A DNA stretch of 64,000 bases from the NCBI RefSeq assembly GCF_010389155.1, contig NC_057767.1, forward strand, positions 23,447,723-23,511,722, read 5' to 3'. The notes beneath the pieces were generated by a model. The model made no database searches and was not told the origin of the DNA. It was given only the letters and a program-made list of their open reading frames with translations. How positions within the stretch are numbered: the stretch's first letter is position 1; each line of letters begins with the position of its first letter. Both the position numbers and the translations under genes were made by a program. Below are positions 34,176-42,792 of the stretch, in pieces. This DNA comes from Erigeron canadensis. Taxonomy: Eukaryota; Streptophyta; Magnoliopsida; Asterales; Asteraceae.

Positions 34176-36627
34176 TGTAACACCCCAAATATTTTAACGT
34201 AAAAGAAATTAACCCCTTTTTATAGTTTTGACATTAAATTAATTTCCTAGTATTTTATTTTCGGTTATGGGGTTAATTTAGTTGGAATTTTAGTGGATAG
34301 CGGGTAAAATACCCACAAAGATTGAGGTGGGTCGTGGCACCCATAAAGAGTGCCAGACACTTGCATTTTCTCTTTACTCACACTTCCACTAAACTTGCTC
34401 TTCACCTCTTCATGCATCTTCTTCATTCCTTCATCAAAGATCAAAGTTTAATTCCTTCAATCCAGAGATAGAAATCATAATATTAATCATCATCATCATC
34501 ATTTTCTATCAAGCAAATTTAAAAGTTAGGGTTTGAGTGGTGAAGGGTGGTGGCCGAAAATCTAGAAGAAAAGGGGAAAGATTTGTGAATTGAAAACCTT
34601 AAGTAATTGTCTTCCATTGTTGAGGTAATGAATTCCCCCAATTTAACTTTATCATTTCTCATGAAATTAGGGTTCATGAGTGAACCAATTTGGGGGGTTT
34701 TGCTAGAGAATAAATTATGGATAATTTTTCCCCAATTCCTTAGTTAACTTAATTGTCATTGAGTTATATATAATGTGTTTGATTATGAAGTTGATAAGTG
34801 CATGTGATAATGTCAATTTGTGAGAAAAGATGGATTTTTGTTAGTTATTGAAATGATGAGGAAAAGGGGTAGAATAAGCTACCTAATGTTATTGTAAGAA
34901 TGAAAGTAACTCAATGACAAATGGGTTGGGTTTTGGGTTTAGAAAGGCTAGTGATTGAGTAAGACTAGGTTGAGCTAGTCAAGTTGTGAATGTAAGCTTA
35001 ATGCATTTTTTTTATGATATGATTATAGGTTGAGCTTGTTGAGCATTATTGTTATAGCTTAATTGTCCTTGTTGCGGAGGAGGTGAGTATATTTGCATTG
35101 AGGCCTAAGAACCTCCGGGGCCTAAGAATCCCGATAGATATGATTTGTTATGATTGTTTAGCTTATATAGATTCATATATTTATTGTTTGTGTGCAAGGT
35201 GAATGTGTAAATGTGACATGACAATGCCATAGGTTACATGTGAAAGTCCTTGTACTATGCCCTCCTTCGTATTCGTAAATGTATGCAAGTATATTCACTA
35301 AGCCTTTGCTTATATTTTAGATATTTACCCTCTAATATAGATAGTTCCGGCGGAAGGAACTAGTGATTGTTGATTGAAGATAGTTGATTTAGAGTTTGAA
35401 GTGAGTTTTGGACGTCTTGAAGGTAATTAGGTCATTCCCGGGCGAATGACGATCTTTTGGTATAGAAGCTTAGTTGTCCCTCATTTATTGGCTCATGGTA
35501 CATTTTAGTTTGGGGGTCATGCTTTTGGGTAAATTTCTGTAAATGTTCCAGTTGTAAAGTTTTTGGATAGTTGTGAATTCATAATTTTGGTCAAAAATGT
35601 GTCAAAGTGGGTAAATGACCCGTTTGATGGAAATCTTGAATTGTGTACTCGTTGATGTTGTAAATGTGTTTGAAATGTGTCTTTATAGTTGTTGGAATAT
35701 TTGAAATTTAGTTTGTGGAAGTTGGGCAAATGAATATTATAGTTTGGAGTTGTTTGGTATGTCAAATGGCTGGTTTTTGCATCAGGTGCAGGTCAGAAAT
35801 TTCCCACTGAGTCGCAGTGGGAGGTGTCTTGTTGATGCACGTTGATGTGACAACAGCAACTTAGATTTGATATGTCGTTTAGATTGAGACATTATGTTAA
35901 TTTATGTCGTATCTATATATGTAATTGATAAATTATGGACTTTATGTTTTGGTAATGATCGATTACATGTTTTGGTGTTATATATATGTGTGTTATGTAT
36001 GATGTTTGTTGTGTGATATACAAGTACAAACATAATATGTGTTAGGATTCCTTAATATGAAACACTTAGGAATATAACTAAGTCTTATATCTAACGAAGA
36101 TAAGGTTTATCTTCGTTAGAGGCAAACGAAGATAAACTTCGTTTGGTACAAACGAAGATTAACTTCGTTACATGGGCTGGGCAGCTAAGTTCGTAAGAAC
36201 AAAGCCCAGCAAGCCCAGTTCGACCTGAAACATATATATACGAATGAATACCCTAAAATAAGGATCACATTCGACAGACACGTACTCCAGACACCTAAGT
36301 TCGTTCTATAGCTTATAGAAACGAATATAGCAGCATACGGCTGATTATTTACTTGATAATTAGCGATATACCCGTTTACTAATCAAACTAGTTATCTTGT
36401 GAGGATTCCGCACTCACGACATAATCATAGACGATCTCGAGAGCGATCTGTAGCTATCGAGGGACTCACATGTCCTAACCCCACTGAGTCGCAGTGGGAG
36501 GTTTTTCGCTCGCAGATAAGAGATTTCTCATTGAGTCGCAGTGGGAGGTGTCCTAACCCCACTGAGTCGCAATGGGGGTAAAAAAAAAAAATCTTGTATT
36601 TTCGGTTTATCGAGTCGGGTTCTTTCA
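34176..36627 (+). mobile_element. Large solo LTR (TGTAACACCCC type), about 2.07 kb without its insert
   Basis: It starts TGTAACACCCC and ends GGGTTCTTTCA, with a perfect CCCAT duplication at 34171-34175 and 36628-36632. The TGTAACACCCC start is common in plant Ty3/gypsy chromovirus LTRs. Inside are pieces typical of such LTRs (ATTTTTCTCATGAAATTAGG region, TAGTTCCGGCGGAAGGAACTA palindrome at about 35342) and several CCCACTGAGTCGCAGTGGGA palindromes (35812, 36478, 36530, 36558). A copia-like LTR is nested near 36040. No coding remains. The strand is assigned from TG to CA by convention. Confidence 0.82.
36040..36421 (-). mobile_element. Copia-like LTR nested in the large solo LTR
   Basis: The sequence TGTTAGGATTCC to CGCACTCACGACA includes three TTCGTTTG/AACGAAGATAA-type inverted copies near 36095-36170. 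Its right part, read in reverse, carries GTGAGTGCGGAATCCTCAC, as in the LTR at 4739. The right edge may extend to about 36463. ATAAT flanks both ends only approximately (36032-36036 and 36421-36425), so the target duplication is unresolved. Confidence 0.6.
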
Positions 36628-36765
36628 CCCATGACCTAAGATAAAATCAGGGATGACTTCAGCTAGTTGATCTAGTCTTCATTGTAAAAAAAATTGTCGT
36701 TTTCTAATAATTAAAAAACAAAAAAGAGTGTATTGTATAATTTTTCCTTTTTTTTCTTGTAAAGT

Positions 36766-37255
36766 GAGTTTCGATTCAGAATTGTTGGAAACAATTTTAA
36801 CCAGAGATTTTCGGGACCTCCAACCCCCTTCTCATGGAAAATTCCTTTGACATAAGAACCCTAAGGGTGCGTTTGGTTCACGAAATTTTTTTGGAAGGAA
36901 TGTAATCCTTCGAAGGAATTGGAATCTGAAGGAATAGAATTTGACGGAATGTTTTTGACTTTTTGAAGTTTCAAGTGAGGGACGGAATGAAATTCCTTCC
37001 CCTATCCCCAAGTGATGGAGATTACATCAAATGAGGGAATGTTAACATTCCAATGGAATGTAATTCCTTCATCTTTAACCAACCAAACACGCTAAGGAAT
37101 AGAATTCAATTTCAATTCCATCAAATTCCATCAAATTATGTGAACCAAACGCGACCTATGACTCGAACTTGAGACCTTGGGTGAACTCACATCCAGGCCC
37201 ACATAGTGGATTTAGAACATACCCTGGTCAGTAGGGTTTAAACTAGTGGTTATCA
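36766..37255 (-). mobile_element. SINE-like repeat, minus strand, interrupted by a MITE
   Basis: The two parts 36766-36863 and 37156-37255, joined, follow the reverse complement of 58925-59170. Shared pieces are TTGGAAACAATTTTAACCA, CTCCAACCCCCT and 'CTCACATCC' with the CCCACAT flank. The repeated box B-like tract (GGGTTCGAGGC at 58925-59170) supports a SINE. Confidence 0.65.
36864..37155. mobile_element. Tourist-like MITE (PIF/Harbinger type)
   Basis: The 292 bp have inverted ends AGGGTGCGTTTGGTTCACG and GTGAACCAAACGCGAC and a CTA direct repeat (36861-36863 and 37156-37158). Inner GGAATTGGAATCTG and AATTCCATCAAATTCC tracts also pair. The interrupted SINE supports the edges. Confidence 0.8.
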
Positions 37256-37869
37256 TTATTCCTTTCTTTTATTTTTTTTAAGTTCATTTATGAAAAATAT
37301 AATTATTGATTGTCAGGGATTTTGGTTGAATGTAAAAGAATCTCTCAAACGTCTTGGTCTTTCTTGGTCAGTCTTTCTTTTTCCTTTTATTTTTTTATTT
37401 AATCGTCTTGGTCTTTCTTTTATTTTGCAAAAAGGTGCTCTATCAATATTCCGTCCTTTTTACATTTGGGGTTTACTAAATACAGTCCTTAGGACTGTGT
37501 TTAAGGTGTATAAATTGTTTGTACATTTATCATGAAAATCAAGGGGCAGGCTTTTAATATATAGAAGGTACAAGTTTTTTTATGCACGTTAAATACATCT
37601 CTTACGGCTGCATTTAGCATTTTCCTTTACATTTTTATAAGATTCCTTCTCAATCATGTGAACTATTAACTTTCATACTCCGCGTTAAGAGGGCTTATTG
37701 TCATATTGAAATGCTTAAGTCATTTTAGTGTATTTGTGTTTAACTTTCAACCGCTTAATTATAAATCATTTTGCCATCAATATGTTTGTTAAAAAGTATT
37801 CAAGAAACCAAATCATAATCCAAAGTAAAAACGCGAACAGGAATTGATAGGGTAAAAACATATATATAT
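37256..37869. other. No gene recognised
   Basis: T-rich DNA. A plus-strand open frame of about 80 codons at 37290-37535 is low-complexity and has no recognisable signature. Confidence 0.4.
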
Positions 37870-38210
37870 TAGTTGAGAATCAAGTAGTAAAATGCATGTA
37901 GTGGTATGGGGTGTGCCACAAAAAAAGTTGTATGACTTAAAAAAAATATGTGAAAAAAGGCAAAAGTAACCCGTAGTAGATAATCCGATAAAAATGCGAT
38001 GTACCAATATCTGAATAATGGTACAAGGTGTGACTTAGAATAGCAACTCGTCACTCAGGCAAGTTACTATTCACAAAAAAAATATGAGTGCAAAACCTAG
38101 AAAAACTAAAAGACTAAAAACCCAAACGGGATCAAATATAGAAAAATCCGAATAGTGATGCAAGGTTTAAACCCACCAATAGAACAATAGCACGTGCCGT
38201 CATGGGGTAT
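37870..38210 (-). repeat. Inverted, diverged cluster related to 33150-33525
   Basis: Read on the minus strand it shows GTTCTATTGGTGGGTTTAAA, GGATTTTTCTATATTTGATC, CCCGTTTGGG and a further copy to the left (CAGATATTGGTACATCGC...GGATTATC). The order corresponds to the three units near 33150. Confidence 0.5.
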
Positions 38211-38472
38211 CACTTTTCATAACCATCACCTTTAATGGTATTATAATATAAAAACCATTAAATGAGTTTTAACTTACAATTACAATTTTTAGATAAAAAA
38301 AAATGATTGTATCTTCTTGTTAACAAGAAAATAAATAAACTAATCATTATACTAAATTGAAATAAGTTTACTTTATTATTTCATAAGTTATAAGTTTTTT
38401 AAACTTATAATAAACAAATAAAAATCTCAAACTTGACTATTTAATAATAAATTTCACTGTTGAGGCACACCA

Positions 38473-38722
38473 TCTATACTACTATATAAAAATTATAACC
38501 CCTATGTTGAAAGTTTACATAAATAGGACATGTAAATTGACCAAAATACCCTTAATAAATTAAATCACCATCAACACTTAATAATAAATTACACCATTAA
38601 TCCATTATATTATAAAATATCTCTACTAACCCTTTTAAATCAAATACTTTCATCTACACCAATAGATGTCGTCACCACCGTCATTGCCGACTCGCCGCCG
38701 CATTGCGCGGGTACCATGCTCG
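38473..38722 (+). mobile_element. Mini-Helitron
   Basis: The 5' end TCTATACTACTATATAAAA is preceded by A. The 3' end has GCCGCATTGCGCGGGTACCA and CTCG, a one-base variant of the CTRR terminus, followed by T. The insertion is thus A|T, as for Helitrons. It is 250 bp and non-coding. A relative lies inverted at 29491-29735. Confidence 0.75.
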
Positions 38723-39366
38723 TATATTAACAATACAAAACCAACATGTGAAAGGAATCTTGCTTAATTTAAAATAATTAAGACATAAAACAAAAAAATA
38801 CACAAAGAATTAATAAATCAGAAAAAGAAAAAACGAAAGTTGGTGATTTACCATATCATCTTTTTCACCTGGCTTTTTTAACGACCGTAACAATTGGTCT
38901 AAGATCTAAAATAATGTCTATCACAAAGTGTGTATATCTGAGTGTATCGAGTTCTAATATCTGGAAAAAGGAAAAAAAATTTCTCAAAGTTGTTTTCATT
39001 TAATTGATCTAGTCTTAGATCTTTAGATTGAAAATTTAAAGGTCAAGATTTAAATATAGATTTTAAATATCACTGATTTTAATTCAAGACACAAGATTTG
39101 ACAAACATGACACTGACTAGTCATGTTAGCCAACTTGAAAGAATCTTTTCCTCTCTAAAGATATGTCTATTATAGCTTTTGACACATGTATTATGAGATT
39201 CTCTATCTTAATTTTTATCATTAATCATGCAATATATTATTATCTTATTATTAAACTTATTTTTAAGTACTATCAATTACACATATTAATCAATATTTTC
39301 TAACATCTCTAAAAACATCTCTACCTTTATTTTGGGGAGCTTGAGAAAATCCCCACCTCTATTTAA

Positions 39367-39374
39367 TATATAAA
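39367..39374 (+). promoter_or_regulatory. TATA box of the small secreted-protein gene
   Basis: TATATAAA lies 126 bp upstream of the ATG. About 30 bp later starts an A/C-rich leader (CTTTTCACTTCTCTAC, CAAACAAACAAAAATGG), a typical plant 5' UTR. Confidence 0.65.
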
Positions 39375-39499
39375 CCCTTGCATCTTTAGCTCACAAGTCA
39401 CATCCTTTTCACTTCTCTACTTAGAATCAAACACACACTTCCACTCTAAAGAACAATCATCCGCTTTTCTAGAGTAATAAAACAAACAAACAAACAAAA

Positions 39500-39763
39500 A
39501 TGGCATCCAAATCTCTTATTATCCTTTTTTTATCTTTAATCGTCGGATTCGTCGCCGCACTCACACCTCGTGAGTCTCCAATGGCTTCACCTGCCGCATC
39601 GCTGATTCACCTACTGATTCCTTTTGATTCACCTACTCCACCTGATACTGCTGCCACTAGCATGGCTGTTGAGTCTGGAACTAGCTTGGCGGTTGGGTCT
39701 GGAAGTAGCTTGGCTGTTGGTTCTGGAATTGTGGTTGCTTTGGCAGCTGCTTTGGTTATGTAA
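39500..39763 (+). CDS. Small secreted, probably GPI-anchored, arabinogalactan-peptide-like protein
   Basis: An 87-codon single-exon frame starts at ATG 39500 in a good plant context (AAAAATGGC). Residues 1-20 (MASKSLIILFLSLIVGFVAA) are a clear signal peptide. The middle is rich in Pro, Ser, Ala and Thr (ESPMASPAAS, FDSPTPPDTAATS), then a short repeat VESGTSLAVGSGSSLAVGSG, and the C-terminus is hydrophobic (IVVALAAALVM), as in GPI-anchor signals. This is the layout of AG peptides and similar cell-surface proteins. A TATA box and leader precede it, and AT-rich 3' sequence with GTATGATC follows. It is intact and flanked by transposons. The precise family is not certain, and it could be a species-restricted gene. 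Confidence 0.68.
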   Translation: MASKSLIILFLSLIVGFVAALTPRESPMASPAASLIHLLIPFDSPTPPDTAATSMAVESGTSLAVGSGSSLAVGSGIVVALAAALVM

Positions 39764-40104
39764 AGAAAGGGAGAGAGCTAGAGGGATATATGTATTTGTT
39801 TGTGTTTTTTTCATTTTCATTTGATTTTATTGTACGCTTTTAGTTTTTGAGTTTTACGTTTTATTGTTATTATTGTTGTATGATCACTTTCGTCATAAAT
39901 TGGTCAGTTGAATCTTAAATGGCTTGACACTTGAATTACTTTGGCCATACATTGATCTGGTAGCGAAATGCATGATCAAAAAGTAAGGATAGTTAATACT
40001 TAGTTGCCAAGAAATCATATGCATGGTACGTATCTTATATTTTTTTCTTTCTTAATCCATCAAACTTTTTTTTATTTAAATCCTTTTAGAGTTTCATTAG
40101 GTCA
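39764..40104. other. 3' flank of the small gene, duplicated near 32840
   Basis: The part from about 39900 to 40107 is paralogous to 32840-33000. No terminator signal beyond AT-rich DNA is visible. Confidence 0.6.
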
Positions 40105-40107
40105 TTA

Positions 40108-41126
40108 GTGGCAACGGTGTAGTCGGCTAGTTACATCGACAAAAAATATCGGGTAGCATTGGCTCTTTGGCAAACCTACATGTAACGGCTAGTTTTGGCA
40201 AGTTTAATCGGTTATATATATCGGCCAGTTTTGGTCGATCTTTGTGAACGTTGGGAGCGTGCCTTGTGACCGATTTTCTTTTATATCGTGGCTGCTTGTA
40301 ATCCAGTGACCCCTTTTTGGGGTTTTTGGTGATGTTGCTTCGGTTTTCCGGTCTCTCCTATTTAGGGTTTCCTACTCCTTCGGTTTTCTGGCTAGCCCTT
40401 TTTGGGTTTCCGATGAACTGTTGCTGCTGCTTGTTGCTTCGGTTTTCCGGTGAGCCCTTTCTTAGGTTTGCTTCGGTTAACTGCCGCTGCTTATGGTGGC
40501 TGTGGTTTTCTGGCGAGCCCTTTCTTGGGTTTTACGATTAACTGCTGCTGATGCATATGTATATATGTGTATATTTATCTTTTTACATTGTTGTTAATTG
40601 CATGTTTGTAACTAGCTTGGTAGTGTTAACTTAGTGGTAGCGTTGCTGGATTTTTCCTTGGTAGTGTTGCCATATTTTGTTCCATTAAAGCAATAGGTAG
40701 CCGGAAAAAGTAGTTTTGGCCGATGATAATATCGTTGAACAGTCAGGTTGCCGGATGGGTGATGATGATACAAAATGTTCTTAAAAATGGGACTCGGATG
40801 ATCCGGGGCGTATCTTGGCGGGGTATACCTTCGGGTTAGCAGCCATGACATCTCCGACTTTCAAAATTCCTGGCCCCCAAATTCTAAGCCCATGTTTTTA
40901 TGTTATAAAAAAAGGTCACTTTTTATGTTTTCCAACAACTTTGTTATTTCCTGGTTACCTTTATATGTTTTCGGGCATTGGCAATTTTTGACTAGTTTTG
41001 TCACACTACACCATGTAATTTGGCAAATTTGACTAGTTTTGGCAAAAACACGTGGCGATTTCTCATTCACCGAAAACTAGCCAAAAACTTGTCAATTTGC
41101 CAAAAATTAACACTACACCCTTGCCC
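40108..41126. mobile_element. PIF/Harbinger-like non-autonomous element
   Basis: Inverted ends GTGGCAACGGTGTAGTCGG (left) and CACTACACCCTTGCCC (right) lie between TTA duplications at 40105-40107 and 41127-41129. The empty site at about 33000 confirms the edges. The 1.02-kb interior has no transposase. It has a TCGGTTTTCCGG-type tract repeated several times from 40337 to 40530 (CTTCGGTTTTCCGG, GAGCCCTTTC), and AAACTAGCCAAAAAC near the right end mirrors the left. Confidence 0.85.
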
Positions 41127-41184
41127 TTATAACTTTAATATTTGTCTTTTTATATCATTTTTTATCAATAAAACAATATTGTTT

Positions 41185-41370
41185 TGGTATTTTGATGAAT
41201 ATGCATTCAAGATGGATGCTGGAAAACAAAAAACGTGATTTTTTCAATTTTGACGGATCAATGTGTTGTTAAACCATTAAATAATGATAATTAGTTATGC
41301 ACTATGTTAGTTTTATGGATTTTTAATGCATCAAAATGATGTTTTTAAGTGTTCTCACCGTTAGTGTTAT
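41185..41370. mobile_element. (TA)n-flanked MITE family, copy 2
   Basis: The sequence matches 10790-11020, for example GACGGATCAATGTGTTGTTAAA, AATGATAATTAGTTATGCA and 'TTTAATGCATCAAAAT'. A TA run follows. Confidence 0.65.
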
Positions 41371-41384
41371 ATATATATATAAGT

Positions 41385-41590
41385 GAGTATGGGATTGTCC
41401 CATCTAAGCTTAGATGGGGAACCCCTCACATTTAGCTTTTATAATCATGAAAATCATGGGGGGCCATGTATTTATTTTAAATTCAAACAAATAATAAAAT
41501 ATTTGTATGTGAGGGGTTCCTCATCTAAGCTTAGATATGTAAGGGGTTCCTCGTCTAAGCTTAGATGGGGAATAAGTCCATACTCACTTT

Positions 41591-41591
<1 letters not shown>
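41385..41591. mobile_element. Palindrome-core MITE, copy 3
   Basis: The ends are GTGAGTATGGG and TCCATACTCAC. The left core is CATCTAAGCTTAGATG. The right side has a duplicated arm with cores at about 41523 and 41551. The middle carries ATAAAATATTTGTATGTGAGG. A TA run follows. Confidence 0.82.
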
Positions 41592-41593
<2 letters not shown>

Positions 41594-41626
<33 letters not shown>

Positions 41627-42212
41627 TAACCCCAGCAATAAAACATTTTTCAATAAAATGTTTTGGCAGCCCATATTTGTACCACTTAAATTTATAAGTG
41701 TACCACACTGTACAAATAATATAGCAGACAGTACAAATATATGATGCACAATAGTGATAAATTAATCAAAAAGTATGGTACGATTATCATTTCCTAAATA
41801 TTTTGAGGTTAATAATAAAATATTTGGTATTCTAGCTTTTGTCAATAAAGTCTTGGATCTTTTTTAATTTAGCCACAAAATGTCAAATCTCATACTTAAT
41901 AAAAATTTTGGTTTCCCTCTTGATACGTACGTAATTATAATATCTATCAATAAATTTGTTGATAATAGTAGTTAAACAATAATTGTGTATTCTTTTGCGA
42001 TAAAAGATCATCATATTAAACAATTTGAATTATTTAACGTCTCTGGATTTATATAGTTATATAAGGAAGAAAAATAGATTATATATTTATATTGTATTAT
42101 AGATTTTTTAGGAAAAAAAATTCATAGGTACAATCTTTTATTAATATATTCACAACAAAGATCTACCAATTATTATGTCAACCGTGCATCACGCACAGGT
42201 ATTAAATCTAGT
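41594..42212 (+). mobile_element. (TA)n plus Helitron-like 3' end
   Basis: A TA tract to 41624 is followed by TTCTAACCCCAGCAATAAAAC. Near the right end lies the hairpin CCGTGCATCACGCACAGG (42182-42199), 8 bases before CTAG at 42208-42211 and then T, the form of a Helitron 3' terminus. The matching 5' TC end was not fixed. A short AT-rich interior has no gene. Confidence 0.5.
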
Positions 42213-42222
42213 ATATATAGGG

Positions 42223-42391
42223 GAAGTGAGTATGGGGTTGTCCCCATCTAAGCTTAGATGGGAACCCATCACATTTAGTTTTTATAATCATGGGGTCATG
42301 TATTTATTTTAAATTCAAACAAATAATAAAATATTTGTACGTGAGGGTTCCTCATCTAAGCTTAGATGGGAACAACCTCATACTTACTTTT
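42223..42391. mobile_element. Palindrome-core MITE, copy 4
   Basis: It is a close relative of copy 3: AGTGAGTATGGGGTTGTC at the left, CATCTAAGCTTAGATG in both arms (about 42246 and 42353) and CCTCATACTTACTT at the right. It is followed by a TA run and again by TTCTAACCCCAGCGATAAAAC, so element, TA run and flank are all repeated. Confidence 0.84.
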
Positions 42392-42792
42392 CCCATATAT
42401 ATATATATATATATATATATATTCTAACCCCAGCGATAAAACTTTACCTCCATAAGACAATGAAGCAGTATGATACGTACGCAAGTATCACAAGAGATCA
42501 AGATTTGATACTGTTTTGTATTTGTCAAACATTTACGAAGACAATGATGCATTATGATATGTAGGCAAGGATCTCAAGATCAAGATTCTATACAGTCTCG
42601 TATTTGTCAGGCAATTATATAGACAATGTCTTGACAACCTAAAACCATACAACGGTAGAGAAAAAAAAAATGATTATAGAGACCAAAGATCTTAGTATCT
42701 AGATTCTTCAACGTGTAATGATCTTGTCAAACGTTTTGAAAGAGATCTTTGAGAATGTTGTATATACTGTAACTTGTAAGTTTGCAAAAAAG

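Larger units (their letters stand above)
34020..36690 (-). mobile_element. SINE-like repeat interrupted by a solo LTR
   Basis: With 34176-36632 removed, the flanks join to give, on the minus strand, box A-like TAGATCAACTAGCTGAAG and box B-like GGTCATGGGTTTGACTC about 35 bp apart, followed by about 150 bp of body. This suggests a tRNA-derived SINE struck by the LTR element inside box B. Its ends are not certain. Confidence 0.45.

Noticed and set aside
39624..39824. Leucine-rich and serine/asparagine-rich frames overlapping the small secreted-protein gene
   Set aside because: They are other-frame readings of the same repeat. Only the frame starting at 39500 has a signal peptide, leader and good start context.
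40317..40541. A 74-codon frame with repeated FSGEPFL
   Set aside because: It results from a degenerate internal repeat of the Harbinger-like element, and no transposase motif is present.
41383..41749. Frames with YIYIYIYI runs
   Set aside because: They are readings of the (TA)n microsatellite and the MITE.
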